Source: Planctomycetota bacterium (GTDB taxonomy: Bacteria; Planctomycetota; MHYJ01; JACPRB01). From it: a stretch of 45,128 nt of DNA. Position 1 is the first letter of the stretch. Each line of letters starts with the position of its first letter. The notes beneath the pieces were generated by a model. It was not told the DNA's origin. It saw nothing but the letters and a program-made list of their open reading frames with translations, and did no database searches. A program made the translations under genes and the position numbers. This document shows, in pieces, positions 32,367 through 42,326 of the stretch. The DNA is taken from NCBI GenBank assembly GCA_035574235.1, contig DATLZA010000107.1:1-45128 (forward strand). Direction: 5' to 3'.

Positions 32367-35300
32367 CCGCCGTCTCCTTCCTTTTCCGGAGGCGCCAGGA
32401 GCGCCGCCGGGTCGCCGTCCACGATGAGCAGCGTCTCCTCGTCCACGAGGCGCACGGCCTCCGGACGGCGCCGGCGGAGCGCCTCGGCCTTGCGGCGATC
32501 CCGGTATTTGGCCACGAGGCCCTCCCGTCCCCGCGCCAGCGACGCCAGATCCCAGCGCGCCGCCCGCAGTTTTACCCTCACCGACCGGAGAAAGTTGCGC
32601 ACCGGCTCCGGAGGCGCGCCGAAGCGGTCCTCCAGCTCCCGCGCCGCCGCCTCCAGATCCTCCTCCGACCGGCATCCCGTCAGGCGGCGGTAGACCTCGA
32701 TCCGCGTGCGCACGTCCGGCACGTATTCCTCCGGCACCCAGGCCGGCTCCCCGAGATCGACGTGCGTCTCCAGAGGCTCCGCCACGGGCTCCCGGCGCGC
32801 CCGCCGCACCGCCTTCTCCAGCAGCTTGCAGTAGAGATCGTATCCGACCGCCGCGATGTGGCCGTGCTGCTCCCGGCCCAGCAGGTTCCCCACGCCCCGG
32901 ATCTCGAGATCCCGCAGCGCGATCTTGAAGCCCGCTCCCAGCTCCTGGAATTCCTCGATCGCCTTGAGCCGCTTGCGCGCCTGCGGCACGATCGGCCGGT
33001 CCCGCGGCAGGAGCAGGTAGCAATAGGCCTGCACCGTATAGCGCCCCACGCGGCCCCGAAGCTGGTGGAGATCCGCCAGGCCGAAGAGATCCGCCTGATC
33101 GATGAAGATCGTGTTGACGTTCGGAATGTCGAGTCCGCTCTCGATGATCGTTGTGCAGACCAGGACGTCCACCTCGCGCTCCAGGAAGCGCACCATCGTG
33201 CGCTCCAGCTCCTCCTCGTCCATCTGGCCGTGCCCCACGGCGAACCGCGCCTCCGGGACCAGAAACTCCAGGCGCCGTCGGACCTCGTCGATCGAGTGCA
33301 CCCGGTTGTGGACGAAGTACACCTGCCCGCCGCGCTCCAGCTCCCGCAGGATCCCCTCCCGGATCCGGCGCTCGTCGTAGGGAAGAATCTCCGTCTGGAT
33401 CGCCAGCCGGTCCTGCGGCGGCGTGGTCAGCGCCGAAATGTCCCGGATCCCCAGGAGCGCCATGTGGAGCGTCCGCGGAATCGGCGTCGCCGTGAGCGTC
33501 AGAACGTCCACCGTCGCGCGGAGCCGCTTGAGGAACTCCTTGTGCTCGACGCCGAAGCGCTGCTCCTCGTCCACGACGACCAGCCCCAGATCCCTGAAGC
33601 GCACATCCGGCTGGAGCAGCCGGTGGGTGCCGATGACGATATCGACCCGTCCTTCCGCCAGATCCCGCACCACCCGCGCCTGATCCGCGCGCGAGCGGAA
33701 GCGCGAGAGCACCTCGATCCGGATCGGGTAGTCCGCCATGCGCTCCCGGAACGTCTGGCCGTGCTGCTGGGCCAGGACCGTGGTCGGCACGAGCACGGCC
33801 ACCTGCTTGTGGGCCAGGACGGCCCGAAAGGCGGCCCGCATCGCCAGCTCGGTCTTCCCGTACCCCACGTCCCCGCAGACGAGGCGGTCCATCGGACGCG
33901 GGGAGTGCATGTCCCGCGCGATCTCCTCCGCCACCCGGAGCTGATCCTCCGTCTCCTCATAGGGAAAGGCCGCCTCGAACTCCCGCTGCCACTCGGGGTC
34001 CGGCGGGAACGCCGTGCCGAGCTCCATCTCCCGCAACGCCTGCACCCGCAGCATCTCCCGGGCGAGCTTTTCGACCGCCTGCTCGGCCCGCGCCTTGGCG
34101 GCTCCCCAGGCGGCGCCTCCCAGGACCGAAAGCGCCGGCGCCGCCTCGCCCCCGCCCACGTACTTCTGCACGAGGTCCAGGTTCGTCACCGGCACGAAAA
34201 GGCGCGCCCCGCCGGCGTACTCGATCGCGAGGAACTCCTTCCCGTCCCGGCGGTCGATGCCGACGAAGCGCCCGATCCCGTGGGTTACATGGACCACGAG
34301 ATCGCCGGGGCCGATTTCGAGCAGCGCGTCGATCGGGCGCGTCTCGGCCCGGCGGACCGGGCCCCGGCGCAGCCGGTACCGGTTGAAAAGCTCGTGATGC
34401 GAAACGAACGTGGCGTCGATCTCCTCGAAGACGAAGCCCTGGCCCAGACGGCCCCGGCGGATCTCCACCGGAAAGCGCACGAGCTCGCGCAGCCGGCGCT
34501 CCTCGCCTTCGTTGGCGCAGAAGACGACGGTCCGTCCGCGGCGGACGGCGGCCAGCTCCTCCTCGACGCGCGCGAGAACCCCGCTGAACCGCTGAAGCGA
34601 CCGGATCCGGAGGTTCTCCGCTTCCGGCTGCGGAAGCGCCGAGATCGAAAGGGTCGCCCGGCGCGCCCCTTCAGGCCAGGCGCGCGCCCACCCCGGCGAC
34701 CGCTGCTCCAGCTCGGCGGGCTCCTTCAGGACGACCGCCGCGCGGGCCGGCAGATAATCCAGGAGCGTCGCCTCCCCGGGAGCATCCAGGGGAACCAGGC
34801 TGATCTCCGCCCGCGCCAGCGCCTCCGTGGAAAGCTGGGAGGCCGGGTCGAACGCCCGCACGGACTCGACGGCGTTGCCCAGAAGCTCGACGCGCAGGGG
34901 CCGATCCGCGGTCGGCGGATAGAGATCGAGAAGGCCCCCGCGGACCGCGAACTCGCCGGGCCGCTCGACGGCGGCCGCGCGCTCGTAGCGCGCCTCGACG
35001 AGCCGCCGCGCGGCCTCCTGGAGGTCGAAGGGCATTCCGGGGACGAGGGTCCAGCGGGCCGCCTCGACCCGGCGGGGCGCAGGCAGCGGCGCCAGGGCGG
35101 CCGGCAGCGCCGCCACGAGAAGATCGATCTCCCCGGCCCGGAAGCGCTCGGCGTCCCGAAGGCCCCGGTGAAGCTCGGCGCGCGCCTCGAAACAGGCGAA
35201 GTCCTCCACCGCCTGTTCGGCCTCGACGGGCGTGGGGACGAGAACCAGCGCCGGACGGGGCACCCGGGCGGCCAGGAGGGCATACGAGGATCCCCATGCG

Positions 35301-35371
35301 CCGCCGACCCGCACGGAGCCCCCGCCGGCCAGCGCCGCGTCGATCCGCTCCAGCGCCGGGGAGACGGACAC
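32363..35371 (-). CDS. mfd: Transcription-repair coupling factor Mfd
   Basis: A 1002-residue Mfd, which removes RNA polymerase stalled at DNA lesions and recruits UvrA. An N-terminal UvrB-like part is followed by an RNA-polymerase-interacting domain ([20 protein letters not shown], about residues 355-375), then the helicase with [15 protein letters not shown], the DEEQRFG motif and [10 protein letters not shown], and the C-terminal TRCF domain. It is shorter than E. coli Mfd (1148), mainly in the N-terminal part. The GTG at 35371 is 18 bases after the rnc stop and overlap with the sulfatase follows. Confidence 0.97.
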   Translation of the reverse strand: MSVSPALERIDAALAGGGSVRVGGAWGSSYALLAARVPRPALVLVPTPVEAEQAVEDFACFEARAELHRGLRDAERFRAGEIDLLVAALPAALAPLPAPRRVEAARWTLVPGMPFDLQEAARRLVEARYERAAAVERPGEFAVRGGLLDLYPPTADRPLRVELLGNAVESVRAFDPASQLSTEALARAEISLVPLDAPGEATLLDYLPARAAVVLKEPAELEQRSPGWARAWPEGARRATLSISALPQPEAENLRIRSLQRFSGVLARVEEELAAVRRGRTVVFCANEGEERRLRELVRFPVEIRRGRLGQGFVFEEIDATFVSHHELFNRYRLRRGPVRRAETRPIDALLEIGPGDLVVHVTHGIGRFVGIDRRDGKEFLAIEYAGGARLFVPVTNLDLVQKYVGGGEAAPALSVLGGAAWGAAKARAEQAVEKLAREMLRVQALREMELGTAFPPDPEWQREFEAAFPYEETEDQLRVAEEIARDMHSPRPMDRLVCGDVGYGKTELAMRAAFRAVLAHKQVAVLVPTTVLAQQHGQTFRERMADYPIRIEVLSRFRSRADQARVVRDLAEGRVDIVIGTHRLLQPDVRFRDLGLVVVDEEQRFGVEHKEFLKRLRATVDVLTLTATPIPRTLHMALLGIRDISALTTPPQDRLAIQTEILPYDERRIREGILRELERGGQVYFVHNRVHSIDEVRRRLEFLVPEARFAVGHGQMDEEELERTMVRFLEREVDVLVCTTIIESGLDIPNVNTIFIDQADLFGLADLHQLRGRVGRYTVQAYCYLLLPRDRPIVPQARKRLKAIEEFQELGAGFKIALRDLEIRGVGNLLGREQHGHIAAVGYDLYCKLLEKAVRRARREPVAEPLETHVDLGEPAWVPEEYVPDVRTRIEVYRRLTGCRSEEDLEAAARELEDRFGAPPEPVRNFLRSVRVKLRAARWDLASLARGREGLVAKYRDRRKAEALRRRRPEAVRLVDEETLLIVDGDPAALLAPPEKEGDGG

Positions 35372-35389
35372 CGGGGCACCGCCCCCCGC

Positions 35390-36112
35390 CTACGGGGCCT
35401 CGGCCTCCACGGTCAGAAGACCGAGCTGCTGGAGCGCGAGTTTCGCCGCGCGCTGCTCGGCTTCCTTCTTGTTGACTCCCCAGGCGGGACCGTACTGAAG
35501 CCCGTCGAGCTCGACGACGACCTCGAACATCTTCTTGTGATCGGGCCCGACTTCCTTGGTGACGCGGTAGCAGGGGATCTTCGCCATCGTCCGCTGCGCG
35601 TAGTCCTGAAGCAGCGACTTGTAGTTCTTCTCGTGCTCGTCCTTGAGGATCTCGTCCACTTTGCGCCGCAGGTTCGTCAGGACGAACTCCCGGGCCACGT
35701 CGAAACCGCCGTCCAGATAGAGCGCCGCCACGAGCGCCTCGAACGCGTTGCAGAGGATCGAGCGCGGAAGCGTCCGCTTCTCCGCCAGCCCGCGGCCCAG
35801 GATCACCACCCGGTCCAGCTCCAGCTCCCGCGCCCGCTCGGAAAGGGTCTTGGCCGAGACGATGATCGACTTCATCGTGGAGAGTTCCCCTTCCTCATAG
35901 GTGGGGAAGTGGTGAAAGAGGTATTCGCTGATCACCTGCCCCAGAATGGCATCCCCCAGGAACTCCAGGCGCTCGTTGCAGGGAAGGTCCTTGTCCTTGG
36001 CGGAGGAGTGCGTCAGGGCCTGGACCGCCAGGTTCGCGTCCCGGAAGCGGTACCCGATCTTGCCTTCGAGATGCCGGAGAATTTCTTCCTCGTTGGGGCG
36101 CGTCGTTTCCAT
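35390..36112 (-). CDS. rnc: Ribonuclease III
   Basis: A 240-residue RNase III that cleaves double-stranded RNA in rRNA processing. The signature NERLEFLGDAIL (residues 46-57) with the catalytic acidic residues, the second acidic site in NAFEALVAALYLDGG, and a C-terminal double-stranded RNA-binding domain (about 165-235, GVNKKEAEQRAAKLALQQL) are intact. It heads the rnc-mfd-sulfatase operon; the gap of about 220 bases to the protease gene holds a weak minus-strand TTGCTT/GATAAG pair as a possible promoter. Confidence 0.97.
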   Translation of the reverse strand: METTRPNEEEILRHLEGKIGYRFRDANLAVQALTHSSAKDKDLPCNERLEFLGDAILGQVISEYLFHHFPTYEEGELSTMKSIIVSAKTLSERARELELDRVVILGRGLAEKRTLPRSILCNAFEALVAALYLDGGFDVAREFVLTNLRRKVDEILKDEHEKNYKSLLQDYAQRTMAKIPCYRVTKEVGPDHKKMFEVVVELDGLQYGPAWGVNKKEAEQRAAKLALQQLGLLTVEAEAP

Positions 36113-36332
36113 GGAGTCCCCGTCTCGAAATCGAACCGCGCCCGACGGGAGCAGGGAGCTTTGCCGGTGATTCCGGGGATACCGTCTATCCGCGGGATCA
36201 GGGGCAAAACGCGTTCCCGGGTCCCTCTCGGCCGGGCGCCTTCGCTTCTCTTATCACACAGGGGCGGGAAAAGCAACGTCCGCGGAATCCCTGTAACGTC
36301 GAGCCGCCGGCCGGTTCCGCAGGGAGGACCGG

Positions 36333-37628
36333 ATGGGGCGGGGCGCTCCGATGAGGACGCGCCTCTTTCGAACGGCACTCCTGGCGGCGGGGCTGGCCCT
36401 GCCGGGATGCGGCGACGGGGACGGCGGAGGCCCCGGCCTGGGGGAGTCCCTGCCGGCCCCGGGCTCCTGAGACATCGCCTCGGACGCGGCGTGGACCGCG
36501 GCGGGGCCGGGCGGCGCGGCCGATCCTGCGCCTCCCCGGCGATTCCTGGCCCGACTCCGCCCGGGGGCGGCCGCCCGCGCGGAGGAATTCCTGGCCGGAA
36601 CCGGACTCCGCCGGCGGGAAGGGCTCGAAGCGATCGGCGTGTGGATTCTCGAGGCGGAACCGGGCGCCCCGGCGCCGCGCCTCGAAAAAGCGGTCGCCGC
36701 GGACGCCTTCGAATGGATCGAGTCCGACGGAGTCGCCCGGGCCGGCGCCGAGCCCAACGACCCCTGCTATCCGGCCCAGTGGCACCTTCGCACCCTCGAC
36801 GGGCCCGCCGCCTGGGCGCTCGCGGCGGGCCGCGAACCGGCGATCCTGGCCGTCGTGGACTCGGGCGTGGATCCCGCGCATCCGGACCTGCGCGGAGCCC
36901 TGGTTCCCGGCTGGAACTTCCTGAGGGAAACGCGGGACACCTCGGACGTGCTGGGGCACGGCACGTCCGTCGCCGGAACGGCCGCGGCCGCGGCGAACAA
37001 CGCCGTGGGCGGCGCGGGCGTCGCCCCCGGCGTCCGCGTGATGCCCCTCGTGGCGCTCGACGCGAACAACTGGGCCTCTTATTCGGACATCGCCCGCGCC
37101 ATCGTCTACGCCGCCGACCACGGGGCGCGCGTCATCAACGTGAGCCTGGGCGGGACCAGCCCGTCCTTCGGCCTGGACCGGGCGATCGAGTACGCCTGGG
37201 GCCGGGGATGCCTGGTCGTCGCCAGCGCCATGAACACGGGCGACTCCACCCCCCACTATCCGGCGGCTTCGCCGCGCGCCCTGGCGGTCTCGGCCACCAC
37301 CGCCGCCGACACCCTGGCGGGGTTTTCGACGACCGGCGACTGGATCGATTTCAGCGGGCCGGGCGTCTCGATCCTCACGACCGCCGCCGGCGGCCGCTAC
37401 GCCTGGCGCCATGGAACGTCGTTCGCCGCGCCCATGGTTTCCGGAACGCTCGCCCTGATGCTGGCCGTCCGCCCGCGCGCCTCGGCCGAGGAACTCGTCG
37501 CCCTCCTGGCCGAGTCGGCGGAGGATCTGGGAGCGCCGGGGCCGGACCCGTACTTCGGCCGCGGGCGCGTCCACGCCCGCCGCGCGGTGGAGCGGGCCTC
37601 CGCCGGGCCGCCGGGGACAAAACATTGA
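36333..37628 (+). CDS. Subtilisin-like S8 serine protease lipoprotein with an in-frame TGA at codon 46
   Basis: The frame holds a lipoprotein signal (LALPGC), a linker, an I9-type propeptide (FLARLRPGAAARAEEFLAGTGL onward) and an S8 catalytic domain with Asp in VVDSGVD, His in GHGTSVAGT, Asn in SAMNTG and Ser in GTSFAAPMVSGT. A TGA at 36468-36470 interrupts the linker between the signal and the propeptide. No ATG, GTG or TTG lies between it and GTG 36639, which would delete most of the propeptide. The ATG at 36333 has AGGGAGG upstream. So the gene is either broken, carries a sequence error, or is recoded; Sec is unlikely because the site is an unstructured linker. The intact domains argue for recent damage or an error. 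Confidence 0.75.
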
Positions 37629-37652
37629 ATCGTCCCCCGGACCCCGTAGAAT
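37625..37652 (+). promoter_or_regulatory. Promoter giving a probable leaderless oxidoreductase mRNA
   Basis: TTGAAT (37625-37630) and TAGAAT (37647-37652) are separated by 16 bases, and the ATG follows 9 bases after the -10. No Shine-Dalgarno is visible. The -35 overlaps the end of the protease gene. Confidence 0.55.
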
Positions 37653-37661
37653 AAGCGCCGC

Positions 37662-38792
37662 ATGGCGGACCGCCGCTACGACGTGGCCATCATCGGCGCG
37701 GGAATCATCGGCGCGTCCGTCGCGTACCACCTCGCCCGCCGCGGCTGCCGCGACGTGGCGGTCCTCGAAAAAGAGCCCGCCGCCGGAACCGGATCCACCG
37801 CCAAGGCGGCCGGAGGCATCCGCGCCCAGTTCTCCAGCGAAATCAACGTGCGCCTGTCGCTTCTGTCCCTGCCGGACTTCGAACGCTTTCCGGAGGAAAT
37901 GGGGGTCCCCACGACCTTCCATCAGGCGGGCTACCTCTGGATCGCGACGCGCCCCGACGACCTGCGCCTCTTCGAACGCAACGCGTCCCTCCACCGGCGG
38001 CTCGGTATGAACGTGGAACTTCTGGACGCCCGCGGAGTGGCCGCCCGCGCCCCCTTCGCCAGGACGGACGACGTCCTCGGCGGCGCCTTCCACGGCCGCG
38101 ACGGATACGGCTCGCCGGCGGACTTCCTTCAGGGATACGTGGCCCGCGCGCGCGACCTGGGCGTGACCTTTCTCTACGGCCACGAAGTCCTCGGCCGCGA
38201 GGGCGGGACGCTTCGGACGAGCGCCGGACCCGTCCGCGCGGCGCGCGCGGTTCTGGCCGCCGGCGCCTGGTCGGGCCGCGTGGGCCGCGCCCTGGGCTGC
38301 GAGATCCCCGTGGAACCTGTCCGCCGGCAATGCTTCGTCACGCAGCCGCTTCCCGAGCTGCCTCATCCCGTCCCCATGACGATCGATTTCGCCACCGGGG
38401 TCTACCTCCACAGCGAGTCGGGCGGCCTCCTCGTGGGACGCGCCGAATGGGAAGAGCCCCCCGGCTTCAACGAAACCCCGGACGACGGGTTCGTGGAACG
38501 CACGGCGGCTCTCGCCGTCCGCCGCGTGCCGATCCTGGAACGCGCGGAAGTCCGCACCGTCTGGGCGGGCCTGTACGAGGTCACCCCGGACCACCACCCC
38601 GTGCTCGGACCCGTCGGCCCCGGGCTCTACGCCGCCTGCGGATTCAGCGGCCACGGCGTCATGCACGCCCCCGCGGCCGGCCGCCTCCTGGCGGAACTCC
38701 TCACGGAGGGAAAGACCTCGCTCGACATTTCCTGCCTGCGGCTCGAACGCTTCCGCGAAGGCAAACTCATTCGGGAAACCAACGTCCTCTGA
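37662..38792 (+). CDS. FAD-dependent amino-acid/sarcosine oxidase-like oxidoreductase
   Basis: A 376-residue enzyme of the DAO family. The dinucleotide motif IGAGIIGASVAYHLARRG (about residues 9-26) opens the chain, followed by AAGGIRAQFSSEINVRLS, typical of the sarcosine oxidase beta-like group, and the FAD-site AAGAWSGRVGRALG; GFSGHGVMHAPAAGRLLAELL is the C-terminal flavin loop. Substrate likely a small amine or N-methyl amino acid, not determined. It lies 4 bases before fmt, so the two are probably co-transcribed. Confidence 0.92.
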   Translation: MADRRYDVAIIGAGIIGASVAYHLARRGCRDVAVLEKEPAAGTGSTAKAAGGIRAQFSSEINVRLSLLSLPDFERFPEEMGVPTTFHQAGYLWIATRPDDLRLFERNASLHRRLGMNVELLDARGVAARAPFARTDDVLGGAFHGRDGYGSPADFLQGYVARARDLGVTFLYGHEVLGREGGTLRTSAGPVRAARAVLAAGAWSGRVGRALGCEIPVEPVRRQCFVTQPLPELPHPVPMTIDFATGVYLHSESGGLLVGRAEWEEPPGFNETPDDGFVERTAALAVRRVPILERAEVRTVWAGLYEVTPDHHPVLGPVGPGLYAACGFSGHGVMHAPAAGRLLAELLTEGKTSLDISCLRLERFREGKLIRETNVL

Positions 38793-38796
38793 AGCC

Positions 38797-39735
38797 ATGA
38801 ACATCGTTTTTTTCGGAACGTCCGGGTTCGCCGTGCCGGCGCTCGAAAAGCTCCTGGCGTCTCCCCATCGCGTGATGGCCGTGGTGACCCAGCCCGACCG
38901 GCCCGCCGGCCGGGGACGCGAGCTCCAGGCCAGCCCCGTCAAGGAAGCGGCCGCGGCGCGGGGCGTCTTCCTCTACCAGCCCGAAAACTGCAACGAGTAC
39001 GAGTTCCTGCGGGAACTGCGGGCGCTTTCGCCGGACGTCATCGTCGTGGCCGCGTACGGGCAGAAGCTCGGCAACGAGATCCTCCAGCTCCCGCGCTTCT
39101 ACTGCCTGAACATCCATCCCTCCCTTCTGCCCAAGTACCGGGGAGCCGAACCCGTGGCCCGCGCCATCCTCCAGGGCGAAACCCATACGGGCGTGGCGAT
39201 CACGAAAATGGTGGAGAAGCTGGACGCCGGCCCCATCCTCGGAATCACCCGCGTCCCCATCCCGCCGGAGGCCACGACTCCGGAGATGGAGGACCGCCTC
39301 GCCGAGATCGGGGCCGATCTGCTTCTGGAGGTCCTCCAGGCGGTCCAGGAACGCCGGGCCGTCGAAGTGCCGCAGGACGAGCGGGAGGCCACCTACGCCA
39401 AAAAGTTCGATAAGGGCGAAGGACGCATCGACTGGCGCAAGCCCGCCCGGAAAATCCAGGACTTCGTGCGCGCGCTGATCCCCTACCCGGTCGCCTTCAG
39501 CCACCTGGGAGGCCGCCAGCGGATCCTCTTCTACAAGGTCCGCGGCCAGCGCTACCCGGAAAAGCCTTCCCACCGTCCCGGCACGATTCTGGCTGTGGAC
39601 AAGGACTCGTTCCGGGTGGCCTGCGGAGACGGCGACGTGACCGTTCTCGAGCTTCAACCGGAAAACAAGCGCCGCATGACGGCCGCCGAGTTCATCAGCG
39701 GCTACCAGCCCAAGGCCGGACAATTCTTCGCCTGA
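38797..39735 (+). CDS. fmt: Methionyl-tRNA formyltransferase
   Basis: A 312-residue enzyme that formylates initiator Met-tRNA. It has the folate-site NIHPSLLPKYRGAEPVARAIL with the catalytic His and the following Asp-containing GETHTGVAITKMVEKLDAGPIL, and the C-terminal tRNA-binding domain from about residue 205. The length matches the family (about 315). A terminator-like hairpin follows the stop. The presence of fmt next to an oxidoreductase, without def or the usual neighbours, is a local arrangement. Confidence 0.97.
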   Translation: MNIVFFGTSGFAVPALEKLLASPHRVMAVVTQPDRPAGRGRELQASPVKEAAAARGVFLYQPENCNEYEFLRELRALSPDVIVVAAYGQKLGNEILQLPRFYCLNIHPSLLPKYRGAEPVARAILQGETHTGVAITKMVEKLDAGPILGITRVPIPPEATTPEMEDRLAEIGADLLLEVLQAVQERRAVEVPQDEREATYAKKFDKGEGRIDWRKPARKIQDFVRALIPYPVAFSHLGGRQRILFYKVRGQRYPEKPSHRPGTILAVDKDSFRVACGDGDVTVLELQPENKRRMTAAEFISGYQPKAGQFFA

Positions 39736-39758
39736 AGCCTTCGAGCCCAACCCGGCCG

Positions 39759-39786
39759 ACGCCGGCGCGGCGTTCCGGCGTTTTAT
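39759..39786 (+). terminator. Rho-independent terminator after fmt
   Basis: A 7-bp stem (ACGCCGG, 39759-39765, and CCGGCGT, 39775-39781) with a 9-base loop is followed by TTTAT. It lies 23 bases after the fmt stop. Confidence 0.68.
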
Positions 39787-39787
39787 G

Positions 39788-39816
39788 TTGAAAGCGCTTT
39801 TCCGATCCGATACGAT
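39788..39816 (+). promoter_or_regulatory. Sigma-70-like promoter of the transporter operon, with internal palindrome
   Basis: TTGAAA (39788-39793) and TACGAT (39811-39816) are separated by 17 bases. The palindrome AAAGCGCTTT (39791-39800) overlaps the -35 and the spacer, so a repressor could block it there. It starts right after the fmt terminator. Confidence 0.58.
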
Positions 39817-39854
39817 CCGCCCAAACCTGCCGGCCGGACGGCAAGGGGGGATGG

Positions 39855-41768
39855 ATGGGAGACGCCGCGGAGCGCGAACGCTGGGGATCCCGAATCGGCC
39901 TCATCCTCGCCGCCGCCGGAAACGCCGTCGGCATCGGCAACCTCCTGCGCTTCCCCGGCAAGGCCGCCACCAACGGAGGCGGCGCCTTCATGATCCCCTA
40001 CGTCGTCTCCCTCCTCGTCTTCGGCCTGCCGATGATGTGGATCGCCTGGACGATCGGACGCTACGGCGGCCGGTTCGGACACGGCAGCCTTCCCGGACAG
40101 TTCGATCGGATGTGGAAGACCCCCCTGGCCAAGTACGTCGGCGTCCTCGGGGTGGCGATGCCCCTGGTCTTCTGCCTCTACTACACCTACATCGAGGCGT
40201 GGTGCCTGGGATACGGGTATTTCTCCCTGACCCGATTCTTCGAAAGCACCCCCGGCCGCACCGTCGATCTCGAAGTATTCCTCGCGGAGTTTCTCGGAGA
40301 CACCCCCACGCACTCCTACTTCGCCGGCCTTGTCCCGGCGTTCGTTTTCTTCCTCATCACGCTCTTCCTGAACATCTGGGTCCTCTACCGCGGCGTCGCC
40401 AAGGGCATCGAGCTTCTGGCCAAGATCGCGATGCCGCTCCTGCTCCTCTTCTGCGTCGTCCTGGCCGTGCGCGTGTTCACGCTGGGCCAGAAACAGGGCA
40501 CCGCCTGGCAGGGGCTCGACTTCCTCTGGACCCCGAACTTCAAGGCCCTTCTCGAACCGCAGGTCTGGATCGCCGCCGCGGGACAGATCTTTTTCACCCT
40601 CTCCATCGGCTTCGGCGCCATGGAGTGCTACGCGTCCTATCTGCGCGAGAACGACGACGTCACCCTCACCGGCCTGACGACCGCCGCCACGAACGAATTC
40701 GTCGAAGTCATCTTCGGAAGCATCATCGCCATTCCCGCCGCGGCCGTCTTCTTCGGCGCCGGCCGGATCCCCGAAATCGCCGGCTCCGGCACCTTCGCCA
40801 TCGGCATGGTCTCCATGCCCGAAATCCTCCGCAACACCCCCGGACTGGAGCTTTTCGGGACGATGTGGTTCCTCCTCCTCTTTTTCGCGGCCTTCACCTC
40901 CTCCGTCGCGGTGGCCCAGCCGGTCGTCGCCTTCTTCCAGGACGAGTTCAAGCTGCGCCGCGAAGGCTCCGCCCTCCTCGTGGGGCTCTTCTGGTTCCTG
41001 GGCACCCTGCCGGTCATCTGGTTCTTCAAGTACGGCGTCCTCGACGAAATGGACTTCTGGGCGGGCACCATCGGCCTGGTCGTGTGCGCCCTCATCGAAG
41101 TCGTTCTCTTCGCCTGGATCTTCGGCATGGACCGCGGCTGGGAAGAAATGCATCGCGGGGCCGATCTTCAGGTGCCCCGGTTTTTCTACTTCGTCATGAA
41201 GTACGTCACGCCCGTGGCCCTGCTGGCCATCCTGGGCGCCTGGTTCTACGACGCCGTGGCCAACGACACGCTGATCCCCTCTCCCAAGATCAGCTGGGGC
41301 GTCGAAAACCGCGCCCGGTACCCCGGAGAGTTCCGCAAAGGCCTCCCGCCGGGAACCCCTCCGGAAGAGCGGGAGCAGGCCCGGAAGGGCCTCGAAGGGA
41401 TCGAAAAATCCGTCCTCGACGCCGTCCGCGCCGCCCGGCGCGACCTGCGCGCGATGGCCGACGTGGAACTCGACGGCCAGGGCCGGGCCCGGGTGGTCTC
41501 TTTCTTCGCCGATCCCGCCCTGCGGGAAGTCCTGGACGCCGGCTCCTTCGAACGCTGGCTGGCGCTCCAGGGCTGGCGATACGAGGAGAAAAAAGACCGT
41601 CCCTCCCCCGCCCCCGCCCGGGTCACCCTCGTCTTCGAAGCCCTCCACCGCGCCCCCTATATCTGGGTCACCCGCATCCTCATGGCCGCCGTCTTTCTCG
41701 TTTTCCTCGTGCTCATTCATGTGGCCTGGAAGAACCGACCCGCGTCGCCTCGGGAGGTCCCCGCATGA
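39855..41768 (+). CDS. Sodium-dependent transporter, SNF/NSS family, with long soluble insert
   Basis: A 637-residue neurotransmitter:sodium symporter-like protein. The first helix GLILAAAGNAVGIGNLLRFPGKA is the sodium- and substrate-binding TM1, and later helices (IWVLYRGVAKGIELLAKIAMP, FTLSIGFGAMECYASYL) match the family. Typical bacterial members have 450-510 residues; here about 130 extra residues (about 465-597, charged and partly helical) lie before the last helix (TRILMAAVFLVFLVLIHV). Substrates of relatives are amino acids. A promoter lies upstream and AAGGGGGG precedes the ATG at 39855. The stop overlaps the small MetS-like gene. Confidence 0.92.
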   Translation: MGDAAERERWGSRIGLILAAAGNAVGIGNLLRFPGKAATNGGGAFMIPYVVSLLVFGLPMMWIAWTIGRYGGRFGHGSLPGQFDRMWKTPLAKYVGVLGVAMPLVFCLYYTYIEAWCLGYGYFSLTRFFESTPGRTVDLEVFLAEFLGDTPTHSYFAGLVPAFVFFLITLFLNIWVLYRGVAKGIELLAKIAMPLLLLFCVVLAVRVFTLGQKQGTAWQGLDFLWTPNFKALLEPQVWIAAAGQIFFTLSIGFGAMECYASYLRENDDVTLTGLTTAATNEFVEVIFGSIIAIPAAAVFFGAGRIPEIAGSGTFAIGMVSMPEILRNTPGLELFGTMWFLLLFFAAFTSSVAVAQPVVAFFQDEFKLRREGSALLVGLFWFLGTLPVIWFFKYGVLDEMDFWAGTIGLVVCALIEVVLFAWIFGMDRGWEEMHRGADLQVPRFFYFVMKYVTPVALLAILGAWFYDAVANDTLIPSPKISWGVENRARYPGEFRKGLPPGTPPEEREQARKGLEGIEKSVLDAVRAARRDLRAMADVELDGQGRARVVSFFADPALREVLDAGSFERWLALQGWRYEEKKDRPSPAPARVTLVFEALHRAPYIWVTRILMAAVFLVFLVLIHVAWKNRPASPREVPA

Positions 41769-41866
41769 AGCCCTCCGCCGCCGTCTTCATGATGCTCACC
41801 TGGGCCGCCGTCGTCTGGCTGAACGTGTACTGCGTCCTGAAACTTCTGTCGGGGCCCAAGAAGTAA
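41765..41866 (+). CDS. MetS-like small subunit of the NSS transporter
   Basis: A 33-residue protein consisting of one membrane helix (residues about 6-27, AVFMMLTWAAVVWLNVYCVL) with a short basic end. It overlaps the transporter stop as ATGA. Small single-helix partners such as MetS are known to be needed by some bacterial NSS transporters (MetP of Corynebacterium), and this is the same gene order, though shorter than MetS (about 60 residues). Too small for most gene finders. Confidence 0.72.
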   Translation: MKPSAAVFMMLTWAAVVWLNVYCVLKLLSGPKK

Positions 41867-41870
41867 ACCC

Positions 41871-42326
41871 GTGGACGCCCACTCCCGCGAACGCCTCCGC
41901 AAACTCCTCGAGCGGGAAATCGAACGCCCCGGCTCATACGGCTCCGCCCTGGAGGATCTCGCCGAGCTTTTCCCCGACCAGCGCCTCCTCTTCGAATTCC
42001 TCCGCGCGCGCGACGAGGAACACCGCCACGCTTTCTACGCCAAGTCCCAGCACGTCTGGTACCGCCGCTTCGGCTGGCGCATCATGCGGCCGCTTTTCAT
42101 CGTGGCGATCCTGGCGGGCGTCGGCTTCAGCCTCCAGCGGGCCGTGGACCCGACGCTCGGCGTCGCGTGCTTCCTGGCCGGCGCCGCGGCGCTTTACATC
42201 ACGATCCAGATCTTCGCCCACCGCTGGGCCCAGCGCGACCTCAAGCAGCTCGACGCCGTCCGCGAACGCTACCGGGAACGGCTCCGCGCCCTCCTGGGCG
42301 AACTCGGCGCCTCGGACGCCCGATGA
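41871..42326 (+). CDS. Membrane protein with two helices, unknown function
   Basis: A 151-residue protein with a charged helical start (RERLRKLLEREIERPGSYGSALEDLAELFPDQRLLFEFL), two transmembrane helices (about residues 73-90 and 97-113) and a charged helical end. The GTG start lies 4 bases after the MetS-like stop and its own stop overlaps the next gene as ATGA, so it belongs to the same operon as the transporter. Family not recognised. Confidence 0.75.
   Translation: MDAHSRERLRKLLEREIERPGSYGSALEDLAELFPDQRLLFEFLRARDEEHRHAFYAKSQHVWYRRFGWRIMRPLFIVAILAGVGFSLQRAVDPTLGVACFLAGAAALYITIQIFAHRWAQRDLKQLDAVRERYRERLRALLGELGASDAR

Noticed and set aside
36468-36524. SECIS for the protease TGA
   Set aside because: The only hairpin in range has a 14-base loop and GC-only stem, expected by chance; the codon lies in a linker with no redox partner.
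32762-37654. A 1,630-codon open frame on the plus strand opposite mfd and rnc
   Set aside because: It is antisense to two unmistakable housekeeping genes, has Arg/Pro/His-rich low-complexity protein and no motifs. Long antisense frames are expected when third codon positions are almost all G or C.
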